Shown piece after piece: positions 44,412 through 54,251 of a DNA stretch of 64,000 nucleotides. Made by a program: the position numbers and the translations under genes. The stretch covers positions 186,001 to 250,000 of the forward strand of contig JBLDXI010000054.1 of the NCBI GenBank assembly GCA_047495785.1, in the 5' to 3' direction. Every line of letters starts with the position of its first letter. Positions within the stretch are counted from its first letter, which is position 1. The notes under the pieces were generated by a model that had not been told where the DNA came from, did no database searches, and worked only from the letters and a program-made list of their open reading frames with translations. This DNA is from Lepidodermella squamata (taxonomy: Eukaryota > Gastrotricha).

Positions 44412-47400
44412 TCACTTGTTAGCGCAAGTCCTAGCCGAGTGGCACCGGGACTGGCAGAGGCGGCCGTTGTTCTTGCAAGGACAGTACCGCTTGTCGCACG
44501 CCGTTCGACACTGGCACGGCTTTGCAGTTGTGACACCAGCATCAGCGCCGGCCTTTGCAGCTGCCGTTCGCAAGGTGAGCCCCTTGTCTGCAGGAACCTT
44601 GTCAATTGTTAGGTTGGATGATTTGATCGGCTCGACTTCGTGCCGCATGAAGCTGCGAGAAATTACACCGTGTTCAGTTCCAATAATATAATCGCCGTAG
44701 TCGCCGATTCGCATGACCACTCCGATTAGGCGCCGCGGTTCAGTGTGGTGCCGATCTTCTTTCGGGATCGGTACGGCAACCCGGGTTCCAACTTCCAACA
44801 CTGGGTATTTTCGACGAACGGCCGTCAACATTCGATCGGCTTGCTTGTTCAGGTTGCTAGAAGCAGCAACCCGAACTTCGGCCTGACTTTGCTGATGTAA
44901 GCAAAGATCGCATAGATCTTCAGTCGTCTCTCGGCTGCTGCAATTATTGCATAGATGGAGAACAGCCGAGATGCTGGTTGAAGAGACAGCGGACGAGCTG
45001 GAGGCTGAGCGGGCCGATGATCGGGCGGATGACAGTTGAGCCATTTCAACCGGTCCGATAGTCGCAAGGCTAGAAGGTGCTTCCAAGTCAGGACGAGCGA
45101 TGGGGGCGATATAAGCGACGCAATCGTCGGTCAAAATGTCACGAAGAACGGGATCGCGATGAACGTCTTCGGGATTTTGGTAAGACGATGATTCATTCGA
45201 GTAGCTTGGCAAATCGATCGATTGCAGAGGCTTCGATTTGTTCGACGGTTGACCGCTCACGCCGGAAGCCGAAGCAGATGACACGGTGCTGATGTGATTT
45301 TGATGGGCCTCGTCGACGCTGGGACCTTCGTTAGACCAGGCGCTGAAAACCTGTGCGAGCTGGGAATCGACGAGAGGAGCAATTTTCGCGACTTTAGCCG
45401 GGGTAGCTTCCATTTGCAAGCATTCTTCGTCGGAATCATCGTCAGAAGCGTCTAAAAATAGGAGAAATAAAAATAGGATGTTGGGACAAATTAAATTTTT
45501 AGGGAAAATTCCACCTTAAAAATAAATCGCGAGAGAAGCAATTTAGGATGCCACTTTTTAATGGGATTAAAAAATTTCGGAGAAATTTAGTCTAACCTAA
45601 AAATGACCAGACCAAACGGAAAGGTTACCATCGGAATTCCCTGATTTTCTCCGGTAAATTTTGATTTTTTCGGGTATGGTCACGGAAAAATAAATTGAAA
45701 AATTCTGAGAAAAATGAAACCAATTTTAAGGAGCAATCTTTCATACACTGTTTTGAATACTTTCGAACTGGAATACTTACTGGAATAATAGTTGTAAATT
45801 TTTCCGCAAGAAAATGAAAGTGCAAGGGCTCAATAATCGAACTTCGTAAAAAACCCGAAACCCAAGTCTAAACTTAGCCTTGAACCCTAACCGAACCCTG
45901 ACACCTAACCTATTAACCTCTCGGAACCTATTTAATTTATTGGCGACACAGAAATGCTTCAAAACTAGCGCGAGCAAAAATCCGGAAAATTCGGATACTC
46001 GCCACTTTCGGATTGCAACACGCGCTTCAGGTCCTTCTCCGAGTCAATGGTGGGTACAACGTCGAACGGGATGCCTTGCACAGAGAAAAGGCCGCGGCAC
46101 GGTGGAAGTCCGAAAAGCCCCTCGTACGGAGTTGTACCGATTGCGACGTGCCAAGTGGTGTTGACAGCGAGTTGAATAGCGGGAAGTTTCGCCACCCAAC
46201 GATAGGAGCCATTGTCCAGCTGAGTAGCCGCAACAGCATCGTTGATCTTTTCGTTTAGCCGCTCCACGCTATTAAATGAAAGTAATTTATTAAAAATTAA
46301 AAAAATATTCAAAAGATTAAAATTTTGATGCTAGAATTCTAAAATAACCCGAATTAAAATCAAAGAGCCCACGACGAATTAAAAATACCCACCATCCTTG
46401 AGATTGACTGTGTCGAGGTCGACCATGGACAATTCTACCAACAGGGTTCAACTCGTTTACGCGTTTCACCAGCTGCGCATTTGTGAATTCTTTGCCGTTG
46501 TCACACTAGAGAAAAAAAAATTGGATTAAAATTTAATCAATTTTATATAAAAAATTAAAATATAATAATAAAATTAGCAAAATTGTAAATAAGCGCGAGA
46601 AGGGTAATACTCACGTGCAAAATTGTTGGACAGCCGATTGTGCTGAAAATATCGACAAGAACACCCGCTACAACTTCCTTGGATTTCGCAATCAAAGGAC
46701 GCAGGAAGCAAAATTTTGTCAACAGATCGATAAAACACAAAATATAGACGTAAGGAGATCCGGGGTTTGCGTTAGAATCATCTGGTTTCCGAGTCATGTC
46801 TGCAAAAAATATTAAAAAGTTAGAACTCACGTCTTAATTTATGAAAAAGCTGATAAAAAAACGAAAAAATAAATAAACTCACCGATAAGGTCAGCCTGAC
46901 CTCGCTCGAGAAACCGCTTCGGTCTCGACGGTCGTACCACAACCTTGGTCGTTTTCGGCTTTCGACGGCGATCGCATGTTTCGCAGGTTTCGACGTACAG
47001 CTCGCAAGCCTGCCGCGTAATGTTGGCGCATTTGTCCTTCAATTGCTCGTAGGTTCTTCTATAGCCCCGATGGTTTTCACCATGAGCCATATCAATGATC
47101 TGCATATTAAAAATAATATGAAAAAATTGAGAAAATTTTTTTGTAAAAAAACCTGCGTGTCCCATAAGTAACGCAAGCATAGGAAATACACGGAAAGGGT
47201 AAAAAAATTGAATAAATCACGATAATAGCTATCAAATATGTCTCTTGTGAATAGATAAAAAAATGCCGATAAATTAGATCTAACCAGGTAAAAAACCGAA
47301 AACTACCAAACCAACTACCAAACCTGATTTTTGAACTTACATCGTAGAAGTCTTCGATGGGATAGTAGAATAACACCCGCTGCTCGCTTTCGTAAGCCTT

Positions 47401-47625
47401 TCGATCAACAAGTCGTTCAGTACCATCGACGACGTGGACCAGGTAGCGATGGTCGCGGCGGCGGTCGAGAGAAGTCTCGCGCTTGTTGTGGGCGTTTTTC
47501 GTTTCTTCGATTTTCGCCGCTAGTTGTTGACGGTTGAATAGCGCGTGATTATCGCCCGCTTTCTCACGAATCTTCTCCAACTGTTCATTGAACAGCTGAC
47601 GATGTTCGTCAACGATGATGCTCAT
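44412..47625 (-). CDS. Ginger transposase: DDE integrase with zinc-binding N-domain and CXC-like tail
   Basis: Six exons: 47625-47341, 47099-46883, 46799-46615, 46505-46393, 46268-46006, 45451-44412; sum 2103 bp, 700 residues in frame, although the fifth donor (AAA|GTGGCG) is weak and inferred. Order: N-terminal region; an H2C2-type zinc-binding module (HR.....H then CETCDRRRK); integrase core with the first Asp in GQADLID, the second in CDNGKEF and the Glu in CVERLNE, giving a D-D-E triad; an acidic-Ser segment; a C-terminal Cys-rich block (CQCRTACDKRYCPC...) resembling a CXC zinc motif. It acts in the nucleus by excising and inserting the element at its inverted repeats. All visible catalytic residues are kept and no stop is seen, so it may be functional. 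Confidence 0.85.
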
Positions 47626-47918
47626 AATTATTTATAAAACCTAAACAACAAACAACAGGAAAGTTAGTAGTTGGGGTTATTTTGAAGGGTTATTTTATTA
47701 AGGTTGTAACGCTTGATCAACGGAATATTGATTCATAGAATAATGAAGTCAGATAATCAGTACAGTTGTAGACAAAATCACCGGCTGCAGAGCCGACCAG
47801 CTTGGCATGTGGACCTGAAAGATAAACGAACATTAGACGAACATTAGACGAAGGTCAATTTGGCGAAAAAATGGGGGGGAAATTCGCTAAAAAAACGCTG
47901 GAAAAAATAACTAACCTT

Positions 47919-48341
47919 TCAATTTTCCAACATTGGAAGGTCATCATCATCAGAGGGTTGACCTTGTGCTTGTTGAACGGCTGCTTCTTGAGCGGCTGCT
48001 TGTTGCGCGGCTAGTCGACGGCGGCGCTGCATTTCAGCGATCGACTCGGCGATGTCCGGCAATACCGGGTCGATCGGGAGATCGTCGACTTCCTCCGTCT
48101 CGGAGCCGGAGTCACTGACTTCCGACCCCAAGGTCGAGTCTTCGAGGTGATGCTCGATCTCCTCCACGTCGATGAGCACGTGGCCGGCAGCGTTGACGTA
48201 GTAGCCTACGCGATTTTCGTCAGGCCGCCAATTGTTGCCGTTGCCCTGCCTGTTATTGTTGCCGCTGCCGGAGCCGCCGTTGCCGGAGCCGCCGTTGCCG
48301 AAGCCGCCGTTGCCGAAGCCGCCGTTGCCGCTGCACGCCAT
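47919..48341 (-). CDS. Gly-rich/acidic accessory open frame of the Ginger element
   Basis: 140 residues from MACSGNGG; a longer form could start at 48,407. An N-terminal Gly-Asn-Ser repeat (GFGNGG/GSGNGG) leads to a central VGYYVNAAGHVLIDVEEI motif, a Glu/Asp-rich stretch, and an Arg/Ala/Gln-rich helix (MQRRRRLAAQQAAAQEAA) ending LPMLEN. The stop TGA lies nine codon bases before a good donor (AAAG|GTTAGT) whose matching acceptor near 47,813 would add only 3' untranslated sequence before the integrase exons. It may be a separate protein or the first cistron of a shared transcript. Not recognised. Confidence 0.55.
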   Translation of the reverse strand: MACSGNGGFGNGGFGNGGSGNGGSGSGNNNRQGNGNNWRPDENRVGYYVNAAGHVLIDVEEIEHHLEDSTLGSEVSDSGSETEEVDDLPIDPVLPDIAESIAEMQRRRRLAAQQAAAQEAAVQQAQGQPSDDDDLPMLEN

Positions 48342-48909
48342 TGAACAGTAGTGAGTAGATAGTAGTGAGTTGGGAGTATTGAGTTTAGTTAGTTGAGTTG
48401 TTATCAAAATTTGAAACTTCTCAAATGATGGTTACAAATTGAGCTTTCAGTTATCGGCTGTCAGTGGGTGGAGCTTAGTGTTACACGTGCGTGATATTGA
48501 CAGGTATACCCGGGTGCCAGCGATGGGTGCGCGTGCACATTCAGCGCGCGTCTTGTCGTGCCGCGTGTAATCTAAATAAATCACGCATACCATCAGATGC
48601 GCGTTACAGCGGCGATGTCAAACAGCGGCGTCTCTATGATCTTCTAAGATTGATTCATCAGTAACCTCATCATTAAACAACACGTGTCGAGCTTCATTCA
48701 ATTGCGGCGACTTTTATTGTCAAACGAGAAGCCAAAAAAATGAAAAATGATAATGATAGTAAATAACATAGATTGGAAAAGAGACGTTTTTCCAATAAAA
48801 CAAGACCGTTGGAAAAAAAAAATTGGAAAAGAGACTCCATCATTTTTATTCCGTTTTAAGTGTAATAACAGTCGTTAAGGTACAACGGGTTCCATGCTGG
48901 TTGTAGAAC

Positions 48910-49230
48910 GGCCGCGCCCAGGCAATAAACTTATGTCGTAAGACGGCGCTAGTCAGGCGGCCGAAGTCCAGCGGCCCGAGCCCGGCAGCCCGAGTGCGGC
49001 GCTGAACAATAGCGCTGGTTCCCATTGTTCTCCGCCGTGCTCGGGCCAACACCTCGGCCGGCCCGTGTGCAGTGAAGCGGAATTCGTTGAAATTCGTTAA
49101 ATTTACAGTAAACGTCGCATACGGGTAAATTTTAAACCGGCCCGAGCGCGGAGTGGTAAAGTGCTGTTACCCGGCCGCGTACGGGCTGACCCGAACGCGG
49201 CCGGGCCGAATTCGGACTCGGGCCCCAACA
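48910..49230. repeat. Ginger right terminal inverted repeat
   Basis: Reverse complement of the left arm from GGCCGCGCC to the terminal CGGGCCCCAACA. It lacks some short words present in the left arm near 43,890-43,900 and carries scattered substitutions. Confidence 0.9.
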
Positions 49231-49802
49231 AAATGACAAAGCGCGTATAACAAAGCAATATTTTATATTGGCAGCGCACTTCCGAAGATGAAGGCGATGA
49301 ATAGATGGGTGGATTCATAGGTAAGCCCAATTGCCCGACGATACGTTTGGGCATCATGTTGATAATTTAACCCGGGTAACCGATGTGGCAATCAAAAATC
49401 CGGTATTCCCCGAATCAGCTCCGGGGTTAAAGCCGTCCTTTTGTTGATATAGCCAGCTTCATCAAATAAAGTCGACACAAGCTAAATTGCTATTTTATTG
49501 AGAACCAGCTAAGCTTTCTCAGTAGCTTGACCAAAGCGCCAGCTTAAATTTCGAGCTAGACATCACATTTCTAGGTGATCTTTGATATATTCCATGCAGG
49601 GACATGTGAACATTCAGTTGCGGCTCATACTGCATCGCCTTCAACTGAATAGCGATTGTCGAGCGATATTAGAATTGACAACGAAAAATTCATCGCGTTG
49701 CACCGCTAAGGAAATTGCATTCGGAGAGTTCAAAATAAATAAAAAAGGTAAAACAACCTTTTGTAACCGGAATGATTTTTCGAGCTTCATTATTGCGTTT
49801 TC

Positions 49803-50977
49803 ATGGCTAGTCCGATTTTTCCAGCATTTCTCATATTTTGCATGGTGCAAAATGCATTGGCTATACCAGCCAACAACGACAGCATTTGGACGTTCAACCC
49901 AACGTCTACGATTCTGAGCAACTGCAGGATAGGGCCTTCAGTCAATTCGCCGACTGAATTGGAAGGAAAGCCCACGCGCTCATCAACCTAGCACTTCAGC
50001 CGAGGCTTTTAGTCGATATCGCCGATATTTCTGAAACATTTACGATTTATGCTGATCTGTACGTCAGGTTTTATTCAACATGCCTCACCGATTTGTACAG
50101 TAATGTATCGCGCTATGGTAGAGTCGAATGGCCGCCTGCCATCAAATATCTATCGCATGAGGACCCAGGTCTATACTGGTTCCCGGCATTGTTTCACGAA
50201 AATTCAATCGGCAGCCCGGCGATGACTTACGGATTTTACAGAGATGTCGCAGTGAGCCCCTACTTTGGGACGGTGACATTCTGCTTAACTGGAAAGTATT
50301 CCTCATTCTGTAATTTGGACGTGACCTATTTCCCGTTCGACAAGCAAGAGTGTCATATCGAACTTGTTCTTTTGCAAAGCGAAACATTCTCGAAAATCAG
50401 CGAGGCTTTGTTACTTACTTATGGAGCTCCATTCTTAAAGTCTAACTCCGGCTGGGAACATGATATTTCAAAGCGTAACGTCACATTTGGACCTTTGCAA
50501 TCCATGCCGTCGGTCAATTTTTCAAGGGCTACTTTCAGTTTCGAATTCAAGCGAAAACCTCAGTATTTCTTGACGTATCTGTACGCTCCTAGCGTACTCC
50601 TCGGCGTACTAATTCTTTCGTCATTTCTCATCCCGGCCGCGGCTCCAGATCGGCCTGTTTTCGTATGTACAGTCATGCTGGCTATTTTCGTTCTTCAGGG
50701 AAATCTTCAAACTTCTCTGCCGAAAACCCCTAAGCCGATGGTCGCAGGAATTTTCAACTTGTCACAAGCCGTTCTAGCTACACTATGTGCCATTTACGAA
50801 TCTTTAATGTGCGGATTCATCGCTCTGCAGCAAAAAATTGCAAGGAAAAAGTACAAGATTCTTGGTTATACAATTGCTTGCTACTTGGCTGTCGACTTCG
50901 TAGTATTTTCACTCACTTTTCTGGCGTATTTACTGTCTAATGTGCTCGTTGGTATCATTATGCTGCAGCTATTTTGA
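49803..50977 (+). pseudogene. Short Cys-loop receptor B with a 2-bp frameshift
   Basis: Full-length relative of A, C and D. Signal and N-terminal codons 49,803-49,975 are open; then CCCACGCGCTCATC replaces the CCCACNCTCATC expected from the paralogues, an extra CG that shifts the frame and ends translation at 49,991. Beyond the lesion the second frame is open to 50,977, including Cys-loop CNLDVTYFPFDKQEC, FEFKRKPQYF, M1-M4 and the QLF end. There is no other damage, so the loss is recent. An internal start at 50,093 would lack a signal peptide. Confidence 0.85.
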
Positions 50978-51183
50978 ATGAATATTTGATAAGATATTTG
51001 ATATTTCTATCCTCTAATAAAATTCTAATGAAAACATGCTCTCTTTAAAAATCTGCGAATCTCTAGCATAAATAAAGCCAATGGTCGCCGAAATATTCGG
51101 CACATCACAAGCCGTTCAAATTTTCAACAGCGAATTCGTGCACGTGGTCGATTTTCGTCCAATCACGCTGATTCTGATTTAGA

Positions 51184-51640
51184 ACCGATCATGAACCATG
51201 AACCCGTACCTTCCGGAATCGTCCCTTGCTTCAATCTCGGCTCGTTCCATCGCCTCCCAGCTCACCGAGTCGATCAGAAACACCGCTGCCCCAGTTCTGC
51301 GTCGATTTAAGCTTTAAGAGGGAAGATCTAACGATCCTGGAAGACAGCGAAGTCAACTACCGTCAACATCGACGCCCGCAAGGAATTGCTGGAACATCAC
51401 TCGCCTATGGAGGAGCTCGACACCTTTGCTCTCTCAGCTGCGATCTGCGATTCCCGACGGCAAGGTTCAGCGGTTTGCAGTCGCACTACGACGCGGCGCT
51501 TCAACACTGGGTGCTTTCCTCTAGTGACCAGAACACGGCGTACCTCTTCGACAGTTGGCCGCGTAAGCAGGCGGAAATCTCTGAGCTACTACAACGCCAA
51601 CTGGTCGAAAAGCACTAGAATGACAGTTGAGTGTCTGTGA
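51184..51640 (+). pseudogene. Degraded coding remnant, possibly Ulp1-like (C48) peptidase
   Basis: Higher-GC patch between receptors B and C with long open frames in all three plus frames, none complete. The frame 51,226-51,618 ends with GLQSHYDAALQHWVLSSS and NTAYLFDSWP. A His-Trp followed by a strand and a (F/Y)DS turn resembles the middle of Ulp1-like peptidases that are common in invertebrate repeats. No catalytic Cys is seen. Alternative: decayed fragment of an unknown host gene. AATAAA at ~51,688. Confidence 0.3.
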
Positions 51641-51649
51641 TATGCCTTA

Positions 51650-52460
51650 CTATGTGCTAAAACCAGGCATATGATAATTGCGCGCCAATAAAGTATGGCT
51701 TAGTTCAAATCAGAAGAGCCAACTTGGTTTTACGATCAACTTCAACAGGAAATAACTTTGATTTCTCATGTAATCCTGTTGTATAATCACGCTAGCTCGA
51801 TTTCGCTTTGTCTAATAACTCGTGCCATCACAGCTTGTTGCTCAATAAAAACTGTTGCGCCTTTTGCAGCAAACACGGCTTGTTTCCTTACCTTTCGTGT
51901 TGGATGTAGCGAGTAAATTCACCGCATCCACTCTAACGCGCCGCATAGGGTGTAGCTAGCAAAACTACTGAATCCTTAGGGTGTAGCGATCGAATTGGAT
52001 ACACCCGCACGTGGGTGCAAATAGCAAACTTGTGTAAGTGATAAAACAAGAAAATACCGGAATGGCGTTTTTCCTTTTTTTTATTGGTTTCAAAAGAATG
52101 CTCATGAAATTCAGCATTCAGGAGAAGTGAGGGCTAAAATTTGTAAAAATAGACATTTTTTCTGAAAATTGTTACGTTTACCCTTTCACGGCCGAGCATG
52201 AGAGCATGAGAACAGATTTCTCTATGCGGCCGAATTTTTTATCTCTTGAAGGAAAATATTTGGAAGCATCTCAGAGGGGTTCCGAAGGCCAGTGAATCCA
52301 CAATTTTCTGATTGGTTGGGGAGCATCCCCCCCTTTCGGAGCGTGACGTTATTTATATAAGATCGAAAACTCGTTCTCCACAGGCATAGAACATGGGTAC
52401 TAATAATTAACCATCTGAGTATTGGGAAAGCCGAGCGATATTACTAGTGGTAAAAAAGGT
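51650..52460. other. Intergenic between the remnant and receptor C
   Basis: No gene is supported. The word AGGGTGTAGC recurs near 51,945 and 51,978. The last 90 bp before 52,556 contain the shared upstream block of the receptor array. Confidence 0.45.
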
Positions 52461-52555
52461 TTTTCATTATGAAGTGTTGAGGAAATTGCAATCAATATAC
52501 AAATATCAAATCTGCAGGCCGAGCCTTATACTGCTAGTACCAACACTCCGCCGTC

Positions 52556-53728
52556 ATGACTAGATCGAATTATGTCGCATTTCTGTTATTCAAAGCGATT
52601 CAAAGTTCCTTGGCTGTAGCAACTAGCAATGACAGCGTGTGGACGTTCAACCCAACTTCAACGATTCTGAGCTACTGTCGGATAGGGCCATCAGTGAATT
52701 CGCCAACTGAGTTGGAAGAGAAGCCAACTCTCGTTGAGCTAGTGCTTCAACCAAAGCTTCTAGTCGATATTGATGACGTTTCCGAAACATTCACCGTCAA
52801 TGCCATGATGCTGGTCAATTACAAATCTAAATGCATAGCAGATTTGTATAGGGAAATATCGAGAGTTGGTTCCGTATCATGGCCGCCGGCAATCCATTCG
52901 CTAACCAAGCAGGATCCAAGCCTATTCTGGTTTCCGGCCTTGTTTCACGAGAATTCAATCGGCAGTCCGGCAATGACTGACGGGTTTTACAGAGATGTCG
53001 GCGTGGCACTAGACTCCGGCGTGGTTACCTTCACCTTGATGGGGAAATTTGCTTCCTACTGTAATTTGGAAATGACCTATTTTCCTTTCGACACTCAAGT
53101 CTGCATCATCGAATTTGCTTTGGAACAAAGCGAAGGTTTCTCGAAGATCAGCAGCGCAGTGTTCAGTCCTTACAATGATCCGTTTTTAAAGGAGAATTCT
53201 GGCTGGGAACATGAGTTTTCGCGCCGTTCCGCCACCTTTGGGATTCTGAGATCATCCCCATGGGTCAATATGTCATGGGCTAATTTCAGCTTCGAATTCA
53301 AGCGGAAAGCGCAGTATTTTTTGACGTATCTGTTCGCGCCGAGTGTACTCCTCGGCGTGTTGATTCTTTCGTCATTTCTCATCCCGGCCGAGGTTCCAGA
53401 TCGGCCTGTTTTCTCTTGCACAGTAATGCTAGCTATTTTTGTCCTGCAACAGAATCTGCAAGATTATTTGCCAAAAACCCCAAAGCCGATGGCCGCAGGC
53501 ATTTTCAGCATATCACAAGCCGTTCTCGCTACGCTGTGTGTCATATACGAATCATTAATGTGCGGCTTAATCGCGATATTTCCCGATATCACAGGAAAAA
53601 AGTACACGATTCTTGGCTATACAATCACTTGCTATCTGGCTGTCGATGTCGTAGTCTTTTCAATAACCTTCCTGGCCTATATTTTGTCCAATGTACTCAT
53701 TGGTATCATTATGCTGCGGCTTTTCTGA
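52556..53728 (+). CDS. Short Cys-loop ligand-gated channel subunit C
   Basis: 390 residues, intronless, complete. Signal peptide, Cys-loop CNLEMTYFPFDTQVC, pre-M1 FEFKRKAQYF, M1-M4 in the same positions as A, and the M3-M4 loop again ~20 residues (FPDITGKKYTILG). It differs from A and D mainly in the region between FYRDV and the Cys-loop (GVALDSGVVTFTLMGK), where B is more similar; this segment forms part of the ligand pocket in the family, so agonist preference may differ. Confidence 0.9.
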   Translation: MTRSNYVAFLLFKAIQSSLAVATSNDSVWTFNPTSTILSYCRIGPSVNSPTELEEKPTLVELVLQPKLLVDIDDVSETFTVNAMMLVNYKSKCIADLYREISRVGSVSWPPAIHSLTKQDPSLFWFPALFHENSIGSPAMTDGFYRDVGVALDSGVVTFTLMGKFASYCNLEMTYFPFDTQVCIIEFALEQSEGFSKISSAVFSPYNDPFLKENSGWEHEFSRRSATFGILRSSPWVNMSWANFSFEFKRKAQYFLTYLFAPSVLLGVLILSSFLIPAEVPDRPVFSCTVMLAIFVLQQNLQDYLPKTPKPMAAGIFSISQAVLATLCVIYESLMCGLIAIFPDITGKKYTILGYTITCYLAVDVVVFSITFLAYILSNVLIGIIMLRLF

Positions 53729-54251
53729 ATAATTTATCGTTAGTGTTCACCATCTGCTTTTTTTGGCCTCAGAACCGGCAGAATTTCATGCTTAAAGGTT
53801 TATGGCGATCTCAGTTATCCATTTTGTACCGTAATTTTTTGAAAATATGAAAAGCAAGTCGGCAGTTTTTAGTCACATTTTTGGTTTTCGGATGAAAAAA
53901 GACATTTGTCAAATAAAAAAAAGTGTTCCCCGATTTTGCCACGTTCAAGCGTTATCGCAAAAAACCTGATCGCGCAAGAGTTTCTCAGCAGTATTATTTC
54001 GCGATATTATGCCATCGCGGTTTTCACTACATCCATACTCCATACCAAGTCCAGTCTGCAGTTTGCCCACTCCATCGCCATCCAACTGAATAACGAAGGC
54101 AAAATCTAACAGTATTAAAATGTCAACGAAGATTGCGATGAATCGTTGAGGAAATTGCATCCGAAGAATTTTTGCGATGAAAAAAAACACAAGCTGAAAA
54201 AACCAATAGTACCCAGGAGTATATTTCAGTTGTATATTTCATTACATTGTC

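Larger units (their letters stand above)
43646..49230 (-). mobile_element. Complete Ginger-type DNA transposon with 4-bp target duplication
   Basis: 5585 bp. The ends are TGTTGGGGCCCGAG and the complement CTCGGGCCCCAACA, directly flanked by AAAT on both sides (43,642-43,645 and 49,231-49,234). Terminal inverted repeats run 43,646-43,975 and 48,910-49,230 (about 320-330 bp), GC-rich, with small indels between arms. Inside, on the minus strand, are a spliced DDE integrase (47,625-44,412) and an upstream Gly-rich open frame (48,341-47,919). Cut-and-paste elements that carry a Gypsy-like integrase, terminal inverted repeats and 4-bp duplications are Ginger elements; vertebrate KRBA2 proteins are relatives. 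Perfect duplication and a complete integrase frame suggest recent activity. It sits in a duplicated receptor flank. Confidence 0.92.

Noticed and set aside
44325-45292. Plus-strand frames within the Ginger element
   Set aside because: They lie opposite the last integrase exon, which has a consistent frame and a clear Cys-rich end.
53416-53850. 144-codon plus-strand frame overlapping receptor C
   Set aside because: Alternate-frame reading of M2-M4; a similar shadow appears in receptor D at 55,115 because the two genes are paralogues.
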